DNA from: DASSJM01 sp036280655
GTDB lineage: Bacteria > Actinomycetota > UBA4738 > HRBIN12
DNA length: 64,000 nucleotides
Direction: 5' to 3'
NCBI GenBank assembly: GCA_036280655.1
Contig: DASUQI010000016.1
Span: 1-64,000 of the forward strand
The notes below the pieces were generated by a model. It ran no database searches, was not told the origin of the DNA, and saw only the letters and a list, made by a program, of their open reading frames with translations. The translations under genes were made by a program, and so were the position numbers. Below are positions 48,909-56,633 of this stretch, piece after piece; the first letter of the stretch is position 1; each line of letters begins with the position of its first letter.

Positions 48909-48932
48909 GCCTCGTGAGACCTAGTCGTCTTG
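48897..48932 (+). terminator. Perfect 13-bp stem-loop at the end of kinase A
   Basis: CAAGACGACTAGG (48897-48909) and CCTAGTCGTCTTG (48920-48932) pair perfectly around a 10-nt loop. It spans the stop codon (48906-48908), so it probably terminates the kinase transcript. No U-tract follows. Confidence 0.55.
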
Positions 48933-49231
48933 CAGAATCCAGCTATAGGGAGGCCTGGTGCCTACCAGCGGACGTGAGCGCCCCCGGCGATGGCCAGTGC
49001 CAGAAGCGAGCCCATCGCCACTGCGAACCGCTTGAGCAGCTTCACGTTCCCACCTCCCCCCGGGTTCCGGTCTATCACCCTTGAGGCTGACCCCCATTTG
49101 GGGGAGCTAGCCGAAGTCTGGGGGGGACCGAAGGTGGCGACAAGCCACCTATGGTCCCTACGGTGAAACGCGTATTGTCCAGAGACAAGGGGAGATTGGG
49201 TTATTCCAACCCCGCAGGGGAAGAGTCAATA
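48909..49231. other. Gap between twin kinases: one small reading frame and hairpins
   Basis: These 323 bases contain the 27-codon frame at 48962-49045 (minus strand) and small inverted repeats: CCCCC/GGGGG around ATTT near 49091-49105, and GGTGGC/GCCACC around GACAA near 49133-49149. Nothing else coding is seen. Confidence 0.5.
48962..49045 (-). CDS. 27-residue small hydrophobic peptide
   Basis: A GTG-started frame of 27 codons ending TAG, with GGAGG 7 nt upstream. The peptide begins MKLLKRFAVAMGSLLALA and ends AGGAHVRW: basic N-terminus, hydrophobic core and a small polar tail, like a signal peptide or a membrane-embedded microprotein. It is not a shadow of a longer gene, as nothing else codes here. 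It lies between two related membrane kinases, in the opposite direction. A signalling role is speculation. Too short to be sure it is real. Confidence 0.45.
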   Translation of the reverse strand: MKLLKRFAVAMGSLLALAIAGGAHVRW

Positions 49232-50770
49232 ATGTCCTCAATGAGCGAACAGGCCAGCACGATTGAGGGCACCCCTAAGCGCCCGGCGTCACCGCTAAGT
49301 GAGCGCCTCTTTGAGGCCGCCGTGGTCATCCCCACCCTGATTCTTCTCAGTTGGTACTCGTATCGAGCGATCTCGCAACTCGGCCCAGAGCGGCAGTTTG
49401 AGCTCGTCCTCTGGGTCCTCCTCACCGCGGCTGTGGAGCTCGTACCGGTTCCTCTCTGGCGCGGCACGATCATCAGCATGGGATTCCCACTCATGATGGT
49501 GGTGGCATTCCTGTATCCGCCAGCCGCCGCCGCAGCCGCAGCGTTCCTTGCGGCCTCGGACCCTCGGGAACTTAAGCGCGAGGTTGGGCTTCTGCGGGCG
49601 CTGTTCAACCGGTCAACCATCGCCCTATCCATCTGGGCGGCGAGCGGGGTTTTCCATGGGTTGGTCACTTTCAAGTCGGACGAGTGGCTTCTCCTGGTGG
49701 CGGCCGCCTTAGCCGCTGTCGTGGATTACTTAGTAAATTTCGGCTTCATTTCCGTAGTTGCAAGTCTCCACTACCGAACGAGTCCAATTCGAGTCATCCG
49801 AGAACTCCGTATCGGTCGGTTAAGTGAGTTCGTCGTTAGCTACCTGGGACTCGCTGTCTTCGGCTTGATTCTCGCTCTGCTGTTTAGGGAGAGTGGGTTC
49901 GTTGCCGTGCCAGCGATCGTTCTCCCGCTCCTCCTTGCCCGTCAGATGTTCTTCCGAAGCAAGGCGCTCGAGGAGGCGCACAAAGACCTCCAGGATCGCG
50001 AACATGTCCTGCGGGCGCTTTCGACTCGGATGGCCGAAGAGCGACAGGACGAACGACTGCAGATCGCCGCCTTCCTCCACGACGACCTCGCGCAGCTTCT
50101 GTTCCGCCTCTCGATCCAGGTCGATGTTGCACGGCGGCACCTGGAATCGGGCAAGGTCGACGAGGCCGAGCGCATGCTGCTCGAGATCAAGGACACGAAG
50201 AACAGAACCTCCGATCGCATTCGCGCCCTGACCCGAGAACTGCACCGATCGCCGCTCGGGCGCGCCGGTCTCGAGGAAGCGATCCATGGATTCCTCATCG
50301 AGGTCGGGCGCGAGTCCGACGTTCGGTTCCACTCCGACATCGAGGAGATCCAACTCCCGGCGCCGATCGCGTTGCTCCTCTACCACAACGCTCGCGAGGC
50401 CGTGATGAACGCGCTCAAGCACGCTCGAGCGTCGAATATCTGGATCTCGGTCGCGCAGCAGGGGGACGAGGTCGAGATGGTCCTGCGCGACGACGGGGTC
50501 GGCTTCGACGTGGAGGCGCCCAGCCCCGAGGGCCACTACGGGCTGACGATGATGCGGGAGCGGGCCACCGTCGGTGGCGGGAGCCTGACCATCGCGAGCG
50601 CTCCCGGCGAGGGCACGACGCTCACGGTGCGGTTCCCGACCTCCTGGCTCCAGGAGGAAGGAAGCCAAAGTCATCCTGAGCCTTCGACCTCGCAGATTTC
50701 CGCGGCCGGTGTTTCCCGCGGCGCCGTCCCGGTTCCTCCAGGCTCGCCGACGGAGTCCGTGCCCGCATAG
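49232..50770 (+). CDS. Membrane histidine kinase B (HisKA_3 type)
   Basis: A 512-residue kinase with the same layout as kinase A. Membrane helices (~30-240) include LVPVPLWRGTIISMGFPLMM and RALFNRS. The phosphoacceptor helix ERLQIAAFLHDDLAQLL has His283, with HATPase motifs EAVMNALKHAR and LRDDGVGFDVE. The last ~45 residues are Pro/Ser-rich and overlap the convergent DUF5317 gene by about 150 nt. ATG 49232 is preceded by GGGGAAGAG. Two kinases of one family, with no regulator next to them, is unusual. Confidence 0.85.
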   Translation: MSSMSEQASTIEGTPKRPASPLSERLFEAAVVIPTLILLSWYSYRAISQLGPERQFELVLWVLLTAAVELVPVPLWRGTIISMGFPLMMVVAFLYPPAAAAAAAFLAASDPRELKREVGLLRALFNRSTIALSIWAASGVFHGLVTFKSDEWLLLVAAALAAVVDYLVNFGFISVVASLHYRTSPIRVIRELRIGRLSEFVVSYLGLAVFGLILALLFRESGFVAVPAIVLPLLLARQMFFRSKALEEAHKDLQDREHVLRALSTRMAEERQDERLQIAAFLHDDLAQLLFRLSIQVDVARRHLESGKVDEAERMLLEIKDTKNRTSDRIRALTRELHRSPLGRAGLEEAIHGFLIEVGRESDVRFHSDIEEIQLPAPIALLLYHNAREAVMNALKHARASNIWISVAQQGDEVEMVLRDDGVGFDVEAPSPEGHYGLTMMRERATVGGGSLTIASAPGEGTTLTVRFPTSWLQEEGSQSHPEPSTSQISAAGVSRGAVPVPPGSPTESVPA

Positions 50771-51284
50771 CGGCGACGATCAGCCAGATCAGCCCGGTGT
50801 ACATAAACACGTCGCCGACGCTGATCGCCTGGCCGATCGGCTGAGGCACCGCGATCACATCGCCGAGGAATTGCAGGGTGTCCTCGTCGGTCATGAGGTG
50901 GTGCTTCGCCGCGCTTTCCAGCGAGGCAAGGACGTCCTCCTGGCCCGAGTCGAGGAGCGCCTGCGCCCGAACCGGCATGCCGCCGTTCGCCGCGATCACC
51001 GCGAAGTTGCACGCGAGCCCGATCAGGATCAGCACCATGCCGGGGACCCGGATGTTCACGGCGGCGAACACGACCAGCAACGTGTACGAGAGCGACAACA
51101 CGAGCGTTCGGACCAGGAGATCGGTGCCCGAGGATCCCGCGGGCAGGGGGACGAACTGGATGCCGAGGCCCGCGATCGCGAGCCACCACCACCGGAGCCG
51201 CATCGACTCGAACCGGGACAGCCGCCCGCCGGTGAGGTAGCCGACGGATACGCCGAACAGGATGACGAGGGCGAAGAGCTTCAT
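50622..51284 (-). CDS. DUF5317 family membrane protein
   Basis: A 220-residue polytopic protein of the DUF5317 family (unknown function). Helices run through LFALVILFGVSVGYLTGG, LRWWWLAIAGLGIQFV, LSYTLLVVFAAVNI and MVLILIGLACNFAVIAANG. ANGGMPVRAQAL and GDVIAVPQPIGQAISVGDV are family-type loops. The C-terminal ~45 residues are basic and cytoplasmic. ATG 51284 follows CTCGGAGATCG. The 3' end overlaps kinase B by about 150 bp. Confidence 0.82.
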   Translation of the reverse strand: MKLFALVILFGVSVGYLTGGRLSRFESMRLRWWWLAIAGLGIQFVPLPAGSSGTDLLVRTLVLSLSYTLLVVFAAVNIRVPGMVLILIGLACNFAVIAANGGMPVRAQALLDSGQEDVLASLESAAKHHLMTDEDTLQFLGDVIAVPQPIGQAISVGDVFMYTGLIWLIVAAMRARTPSASLEEPGRRRGKHRPRKSARSKAQDDFGFLPPGARRSGTAP

Positions 51285-51348
51285 CGATCTCCGAGGTGCA
51301 GGCCGCCGGATGCTCCCACGCCGCTCCGTCCGTGTCCACCGACCCGGG

Positions 51349-51354
51349 TACGCT
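51349..51354 (+). promoter_or_regulatory. TACGCT -10 box, leaderless start of NERD-helicase gene
   Basis: TACGCT is followed by 7 nt and then GTG 51362, supporting that start over ATG 51371. Confidence 0.5.
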
Positions 51355-51361
51355 CCTCGGC

Positions 51362-53029
51362 GTGGCGCGCATGGTCCCGTTCCCGATGCTCCCGACGGAC
51401 AGCGCCGCCGAACGGCGCCTCTACGAGGGGTTCCTCGCGCAGCTCGACGACGAGTACGTCGTGTACCACTCGGTCGACTGGGTCCTCGCCGGACCGAACG
51501 GCCCCGACGAGGGCGAGGCCGACTTCGTCGTCACGCATCCCGAGCTCGGACTGCTCGCGCTCGAGGTGAAGGGCGGTCGCCTCCACTACGACCCCGCGAC
51601 GCGGACGTGGTCGCAGACCGGGCACTCGGGTACGCACCGTCTCGACGAGGACCCGTTCCACCAGGCGAGCGACGCGATGCGCTCGCTCGAGCGCGTCCTG
51701 CAGGCGCAGCCGGGCTGGGCCGAGTGGCGCCCGAGCTACGGATACGGCGCGGCGTTCCCCGACGGGGTCTACGATCGAGACGCGCACCCCGGCGCACCGG
51801 CGGACATCGTGATCGACCGCGACGACCTCACCCGGCTGTCGCAGCGCGTCCCCGAGATCATGCGCACCTGGCAACGACGGGGGCGCCGGTTCGGCTCGCG
51901 CGGCATGGATGCGGTCTCGCTTGCCCTCGGGTTCCACGTCGAGATCCGGACGCCCCTCAGGCTGCGGTTCGACGAGGAGGACAAGAAGCTCGTCGAGCTC
52001 TCCTCGGACCAGGCCTGGGTCCTGGCGTTCGTGACCCATCGCCGCCGGGCGGCCGTTACCGGCCCGGCCGGGAGCGGCAAGACCCTGCTCGCGATCGCGC
52101 TCGCGAAGCGGCTCGCGACGGCCGGACACCGGACGCTCCTCACGTGTTTCAACCGAAGGCTCGGAGAGCACCTGCGCGACTCCGTCGGGGACGTCGGCGG
52201 GATCGACGTCGCCCACTTCCACGAGCTCTGCGTTCGGATGGCGGAGGAGGCAGGGATCGCGCTCCCGACCGACGACGCCACAGGGCCCGAGAGCCCGTAC
52301 TTCGAGCACCGGCTGCCCGAGGCGCTCGCCGAGGCTGCCGAGCGGCTCGGTCCTCGGTACGACGCCGTCGTCGTCGACGAGGCGCAGGACTTCCGCGCGT
52401 GGTGGTGGCCGGCGCTGCTCTCGCTCCACTCGGACCCGGACGAGGGGCTGCTGTACGTGTTCGCCGACGACGACCAGAACCTCTACGGGGGCATGCTGCC
52501 GATCGAGGAGAAGGACCACGTCGGCCCGATCCCGCACAACCTGCGGAACACCAAGGAGATCGGGGAGTTCGTCTCGGTCTTCTACGCGGGCGACGCGAAG
52601 CCGATCTCGCGTGGGCCCGACGGCCAACCCGTGCAGATCCTCGGGTACGAGGACGACGAGGCGCTGGCCCGGCTGCTCGCGATCGTGCTCCGCACGCTCG
52701 TCGAGGAGGAGGGCGTCCCGCTCGAGGACATCGCGGTCCTCACGCCGTCGGGCGACGGCAAGAGCCGGCTCCGGGGTCGGGGGTCGGTGGACGGGTTCCG
52801 GCTCTCGTCCTCGGTCGAACCGGGATCCGTGCTCGCGACGAGCGTGCACGCGTTCAAGGGGCTCGAACGGCCGGTCGTGATCCTCGCCGAACTCGGGGAC
52901 AAGCACGAAGAGGATCTGAACCGGTACCTGTACGTGGGCGGTTCGAGGGCGAGGAACCACCTGATCGTGCTCGCCGCGGAGCCCGTCGCACGCGAGCTCC
53001 GGAGGCTGACCGGGGTGACCGGCCCCTAG
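51362..53029 (+). CDS. NERD nuclease domain - superfamily 1 helicase fusion
   Basis: A 555-residue protein. The N-terminus (~20-125) is a nuclease-related domain, with GEADFVVTHPELGLLALEVKGG holding the Asp and Glu-x-Lys residues. A superfamily 1 ATPase follows: Walker A GPAGSGKTLLA (~239), VVVDEAQDF, YVFADDDQNLYGG, and VHAFKGLERPVVILAE near the C-terminus. Such fusions cut or remodel DNA, and some (Nhi-type) are phage-defence proteins; whether this one is cannot be told. GTG 51362 has a leaderless promoter. Its stop overlaps the next gene's stop via CTAG. Confidence 0.85.
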   Translation: MARMVPFPMLPTDSAAERRLYEGFLAQLDDEYVVYHSVDWVLAGPNGPDEGEADFVVTHPELGLLALEVKGGRLHYDPATRTWSQTGHSGTHRLDEDPFHQASDAMRSLERVLQAQPGWAEWRPSYGYGAAFPDGVYDRDAHPGAPADIVIDRDDLTRLSQRVPEIMRTWQRRGRRFGSRGMDAVSLALGFHVEIRTPLRLRFDEEDKKLVELSSDQAWVLAFVTHRRRAAVTGPAGSGKTLLAIALAKRLATAGHRTLLTCFNRRLGEHLRDSVGDVGGIDVAHFHELCVRMAEEAGIALPTDDATGPESPYFEHRLPEALAEAAERLGPRYDAVVVDEAQDFRAWWWPALLSLHSDPDEGLLYVFADDDQNLYGGMLPIEEKDHVGPIPHNLRNTKEIGEFVSVFYAGDAKPISRGPDGQPVQILGYEDDEALARLLAIVLRTLVEEEGVPLEDIAVLTPSGDGKSRLRGRGSVDGFRLSSSVEPGSVLATSVHAFKGLERPVVILAELGDKHEEDLNRYLYVGGSRARNHLIVLAAEPVARELRRLTGVTGP

Positions 53030-54477
53030 CGCTCGGCCGACAGCAGCGACGCGCCGACGCGCGCTCCCACCTCGCGGGTCACGTCGACGATCAGGTCGAC
53101 GTCCTCCTCGCGCGTCCGCCAGTTGACGATCGCCGGACGGAACGCCACGCGCCCCTCGTAGACCGTCGAGCCGAAGATCACCCGCCCGTCCTCGATCACC
53201 GCAGCCGCGACCTGTCGGTTGAGCTCGTCGAGCCGCTCCTCGGGGACGTCCGGCGGGCGGTACCGGAAGCAGACGATGTTCAGCGGGACGTCCCCCAGGC
53301 GTTCGAGGTCGGGGGCCGCGTCGACCCGGGCGGCGAGCCGCTGGGCGAGGTCGAGGTGGCGTTCGATGATCTCCCGGTAGCCAGCCCGACCGTAGGCGCG
53401 AAGCGTCGCCCACACCGCGAGGCTCCGGGCCCGGCGCGAGCTCTCGGGGCCCTTCGAGAAGTAGCCGGGGTGCGGGTCGTCGGGCGAGGGAAGGTACGCG
53501 GCGTTCAGCGCGAACGTGGGGCCCGACAGCGTCGGGTCGCGGACGAACGCGAAGCCGCAGTCGTAGGGCACGTTCAGCCACTTGTGGCCGTCGGCGATCA
53601 CCGAGTCCGCCTTCTCGATCCCGGCGGAGAGGTGCGCGGTCCGGGGGGAGACGGCCGCGAACAGCCCGAACGCGCCGTCGACATGGAGCCATGCGCCGTG
53701 CTCGTGTGCGAGGTCGGCCATCGCGTCGACCGGGTCGAAATCGCCGGCGTTCACCTCCCCGGCGCTCGCGATCACGATCGACGGCTCGCCGCCGAGTGCG
53801 CGCAGCTCGGTCTCGAGCGCGGGGAGGTCGAGCCGGCCGGCGGGATCCGCGGACAGCTGTTCGACGCCGTCGCGTCCAAGGCCGAGCATCGCGAGCGCCT
53901 TGGTGTCGCTCGGATGCACGTACCCGGACGCGAACACGCGGGCTCTCGGCAGGCCGGCGAAACCCTGTTCGTCGATGTCCACGCCCTGCCGAAGCCCCCA
54001 CCACCGGCGAGCGGCCGCGAGCCCGACGAAGTTCGCCATCGTGGCGCCGGTCGTGAGGACGCCGCCCCAGCCGGTCGGGAGCCCGAACAGGTCGAGGAGC
54101 CACCGGATCGACACCGCCTCGAGCTGCGCGGTGAGCGGCGCCCCGCCCCAGTCGCCGTTGTTCTGGTCCACGGCCGTGGCGAGCCAGTCCGCCCCGAGCG
54201 CGGCGGGCGTTACGCCGCCGGTGACGAAGTGGAAGTACCGCGGGCCGGACGAGGCGATCAGGCCCGCGGAGTGCCCGAGCAGCTCGGTGAGGGCGGCCAC
54301 CGCGCCGTTTCCCTTCTCTGGCAGGTCGCCGCCCACGGACTCCGCGGCCTCGTCGGCCTCGGCCATCCGGACCCGCGAGTCGTCGAGCTCGGCCAGGTAG
54401 CGTTCGGCCTCGGTCGAGACGAGCCGGAGGACCTCGCCCAGCTCGTCGCGATCCGGTCCCGCCGCCTCCCGCGCCAT
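53026..54477 (-). CDS. Group II pyridoxal-dependent amino acid decarboxylase
   Basis: A 483-residue PLP enzyme of the aromatic-L-amino-acid/glutamate decarboxylase group. Lys299 in ADGHKWLNVPYDCG is the PLP lysine, HVDGAFGLFA the Asp partner. PRYFHFVTGGVTPAALGADW and TTGATMANFVGLAAARRWW match the active-site loops. The substrate (Trp, Tyr, Phe, Glu or other) is not determined. ATG 54477 has TAGCAT 6 nt upstream; GTG 54483 is the alternative. All residues seem intact. Confidence 0.88.
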   Translation of the reverse strand: MAREAAGPDRDELGEVLRLVSTEAERYLAELDDSRVRMAEADEAAESVGGDLPEKGNGAVAALTELLGHSAGLIASSGPRYFHFVTGGVTPAALGADWLATAVDQNNGDWGGAPLTAQLEAVSIRWLLDLFGLPTGWGGVLTTGATMANFVGLAAARRWWGLRQGVDIDEQGFAGLPRARVFASGYVHPSDTKALAMLGLGRDGVEQLSADPAGRLDLPALETELRALGGEPSIVIASAGEVNAGDFDPVDAMADLAHEHGAWLHVDGAFGLFAAVSPRTAHLSAGIEKADSVIADGHKWLNVPYDCGFAFVRDPTLSGPTFALNAAYLPSPDDPHPGYFSKGPESSRRARSLAVWATLRAYGRAGYREIIERHLDLAQRLAARVDAAPDLERLGDVPLNIVCFRYRPPDVPEERLDELNRQVAAAVIEDGRVIFGSTVYEGRVAFRPAIVNWRTREEDVDLIVDVTREVGARVGASLLSAER

Positions 54478-54483
54478 CGCCAC

Positions 54484-54489
54484 ATGCTA
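54484..54489 (-). promoter_or_regulatory. TAGCAT -10 box, leaderless start of decarboxylase
   Basis: TAGCAT on the minus strand, then 6 nt (GTGGCG), then ATG 54477. Confidence 0.5.
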
Positions 54490-54530
54490 CCCACCGCCCT
54501 CCCACCCTCGGGCCGGAGGGCGGAAGGGCC

Positions 54531-54536
54531 TACAGT
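54531..54536 (+). promoter_or_regulatory. TACAGT -10 box, leaderless start of VOC gene
   Basis: TACAGT, then 7 nt (CTTCGGC), then GTG 54544. Confidence 0.5.
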
Positions 54537-54543
54537 CTTCGGC

Positions 54544-54930
54544 GTGAGCACGCAGGGACGTCGGCTCGTGTACCTGTACGTCGGCTCGAGCGACATCGGT
54601 CGCGATCTCGGCTTCTACCGGGATCGGCTGGGCGGCGAGCTCATCTGGCGGTCGGAGGGCTTCGGGGCGGAGGTCGCCGCGGTGCGGCTCGGCGACGGAC
54701 CGCTCGTGCTGCTCGCGGATCATCGGCCCGCCCCGAGCGCGCTGCCGATCTGGGCCGTCGAGGACCTCGACGACGAGCTCGCGCGGCTTCGCGCGGCCGG
54801 GTGGGAAGAGGGAGCCCGCCGCGTCGAGGTTCCAGACGGGCCGTGCGCGGTGCTCGTCGATCCGAGTGGGAACGAGGTCGCGCTGCTCGAACGAGTGCGT
54901 CCCGGCGTCATGGAGCGGCGGGGTGGCTGA
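54544..54930 (+). CDS. VOC/glyoxalase superfamily protein
   Basis: A 128-residue protein of the vicinal oxygen chelate fold. LVYLYVGSSDIGRDLGFYRDRLG and the C-terminal PDGPCAVLVDPSGNEVALLE mark the two beta-alpha-beta-beta-beta units. The metal His/Glu residues are not all evident, so the activity is open. It begins at GTG 54544 (leaderless). The next gene's GTG 54923 overlaps its end by 8 nt. Confidence 0.85.
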   Translation: MSTQGRRLVYLYVGSSDIGRDLGFYRDRLGGELIWRSEGFGAEVAAVRLGDGPLVLLADHRPAPSALPIWAVEDLDDELARLRAAGWEEGARRVEVPDGPCAVLVDPSGNEVALLERVRPGVMERRGG

Positions 54931-55810
54931 TCTCGGCTACTTCGGGCCGGGGAGCGTCTCTTGGCAGGTCCACCGAGAGGTGACGGTGCTGTTCGGCGGC
55001 GCCCGCGCGGTCCTGATGCAGGCGGCGCACCCGCTCGTGATCGCCGGCGCGCGCGAGACCGGCTTTTACGAGCGGAACCCGTGGCGGCGACTGCAGCGCA
55101 CGCTCGTGCTCACGTACACGATCACGTTCGGGTCCAGGACAGAGGCGGACGCCGCAGCCGAACGCATCAACGACGTCCACGCGAGGGTCAAGGGCGTCGA
55201 CCCGGTCACGGGCCTGCCCTACGACGGGCTCGACCCCGACCTGCTCCTGTATGTCCACGCCTGCCTCGTCGACAGCGCGCTGCTGTTCGAGGCCGCGACC
55301 GTCGGCCGGCTCGACGACGCTGGCCGGCAGCGGTTCCACGAGGAGCAGATGCTCGCCGCCGAGATGGTCCGGATCCCACGGTCCGCGATCCCGCCCACCG
55401 TGCCTGCGCTGCGCGCGTACCTCCAGGCGGTCTACGACTCGGGGATCCTGCGCGTCGAGGAGGCGGCGGAGCGGGTGGCGGCGCTCTTCCGAGATCCGCC
55501 GCGCGAGGCGGAGTGGCGGCCGGTGCTCGCCGGCGTGTCGCGGCTGGCGTTCGGCACGCTGTCGCCGGAGCTCCGGTCGATCTACGGGGTGGAGCTCACC
55601 CCCGCTCGCCGGGCGGCGATGCACGCGGCCTTCGCCGCGACGAGATGGTTCCGGCCGCTGCTCCCCGACCGCTTCCGGTTCATCGCGCCGTACCAGGAGT
55701 GGCTGCTCCGGCGCGCCGGGAAGCCCGTGCCGGAGCGCGTCACGCGTGCGCGCCGATCCATCGGCCTCCCGGTCGGCGAGGGCGTTCCGGGTCGGGCCGG
55801 CTCGCCGTGA
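54923..55810 (+). CDS. MpaB/DUF2236 family oxygenase-like protein
   Basis: A 295-residue helical protein of the DUF2236/MpaB family, which includes haem enzymes such as rubber oxygenases. The family-type signature VLMQAAHPLVIAGARETG is near the N-terminus, with NPWRRLQRTLVLTYTITFG and DPDLLLYVHACLVDSALLF further on. It is preceded by GGAG 7 nt before GTG 54923. It is coupled to the HAD gene by GTGA overlap. Likely cytoplasmic; substrate unknown. Confidence 0.85.
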   Translation: MADLGYFGPGSVSWQVHREVTVLFGGARAVLMQAAHPLVIAGARETGFYERNPWRRLQRTLVLTYTITFGSRTEADAAAERINDVHARVKGVDPVTGLPYDGLDPDLLLYVHACLVDSALLFEAATVGRLDDAGRQRFHEEQMLAAEMVRIPRSAIPPTVPALRAYLQAVYDSGILRVEEAAERVAALFRDPPREAEWRPVLAGVSRLAFGTLSPELRSIYGVELTPARRAAMHAAFAATRWFRPLLPDRFRFIAPYQEWLLRRAGKPVPERVTRARRSIGLPVGEGVPGRAGSP

Positions 55811-56595
55811 CCGAGACGGCGGGCCCGCGTCCGATCGACGGCGTCCTGCTCGACATCGACGGCGTGCTCGCGGTCACCTGGGAGCCGCTCCCGGGGGCCA
55901 TCGAGACCCTGTCATGGATGCGCGATCGCGACGTTCGGTTCCGGCTCATCACGAACACGACGACGAAGACGCGCGCGGACCTCGCGGGAACCCTGCGGCG
56001 CGCTGGGTTCGACGTCCGGGACGATGAGCTCGTCACGGCGGTCGTGGCGACGGCGGAGCACATCCGGACCCGACACCGCGGAGCTCCCTGCTACGTGCTC
56101 TCGGACGGCGACGCCACGGCGGACCTCGAGGGCATCGACCTCGTCGACGTCGGCTCCGCCGACCTCGTGGTCCTGGGCGGTGCGTCCGGCGACTTCACGT
56201 ACGCAACGTTGAACGGGATCTTCCGACGGCTGATGGAGGGCGCCGAGCTGATCGGGATGCACCGGAACCTGTACTGGCGGACGAGCGACGGCCTCCAGCT
56301 CGACTCGGGCGCCTACATCGCAGGGCTCGAGGAGGCGACCGGACGCCGGGCGACGATCTGCGGCAAGCCGTCGGCCGAGTACTTCGACGCGGCGCTCGCG
56401 ATGCTCGGCGTCCCGCGCGACCGGGCGTTGATGGTGGGCGACGACATCGTCAACGACGTGCACGGCGCGCAGGAGCTCGGGATCGCTGGGGCGCTCGTCA
56501 CGACCGGGAAGTTCCTCCCGGCCGACCTCGAGAAGGCGCCGGCGCCCGACCACGTCCTCGAGACGATCGCGGACCTCCGGACGCTCCTCTCGTAG
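55807..56595 (+). CDS. HAD-superfamily IIA phosphatase (LHPP/HDHD2-like)
   Basis: A 262-residue phosphatase. Motif I DGVLLDIDGVL, the Thr motif LITNTTTKTR, CGKPSAEYFDAAL (motif III Lys) and VGDDIVNDVHGAQ (acidic motif IV) are in the usual HAD order with a type IIA cap. Related enzymes (NagD, LHPP, HDHD2) act on small phosphates or protein phosphohistidine. GTG 55807 overlaps the previous stop (GTGA), so VOC/MpaB/HAD form one operon. Confidence 0.88.
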   Translation: MTETAGPRPIDGVLLDIDGVLAVTWEPLPGAIETLSWMRDRDVRFRLITNTTTKTRADLAGTLRRAGFDVRDDELVTAVVATAEHIRTRHRGAPCYVLSDGDATADLEGIDLVDVGSADLVVLGGASGDFTYATLNGIFRRLMEGAELIGMHRNLYWRTSDGLQLDSGAYIAGLEEATGRRATICGKPSAEYFDAALAMLGVPRDRALMVGDDIVNDVHGAQELGIAGALVTTGKFLPADLEKAPAPDHVLETIADLRTLLS

Positions 56596-56621
56596 GAGGC
56601 GCCGGATCGACGACGGAGGCG

Positions 56622-56627
56622 TAGCCT
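56622..56627 (+). promoter_or_regulatory. TAGCCT -10 box, leaderless start of molybdo-protein gene
   Basis: TAGCCT, then 6 nt (CGAGCC), then GTG 56634. Confidence 0.5.
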
Positions 56628-56633
56628 CGAGCC

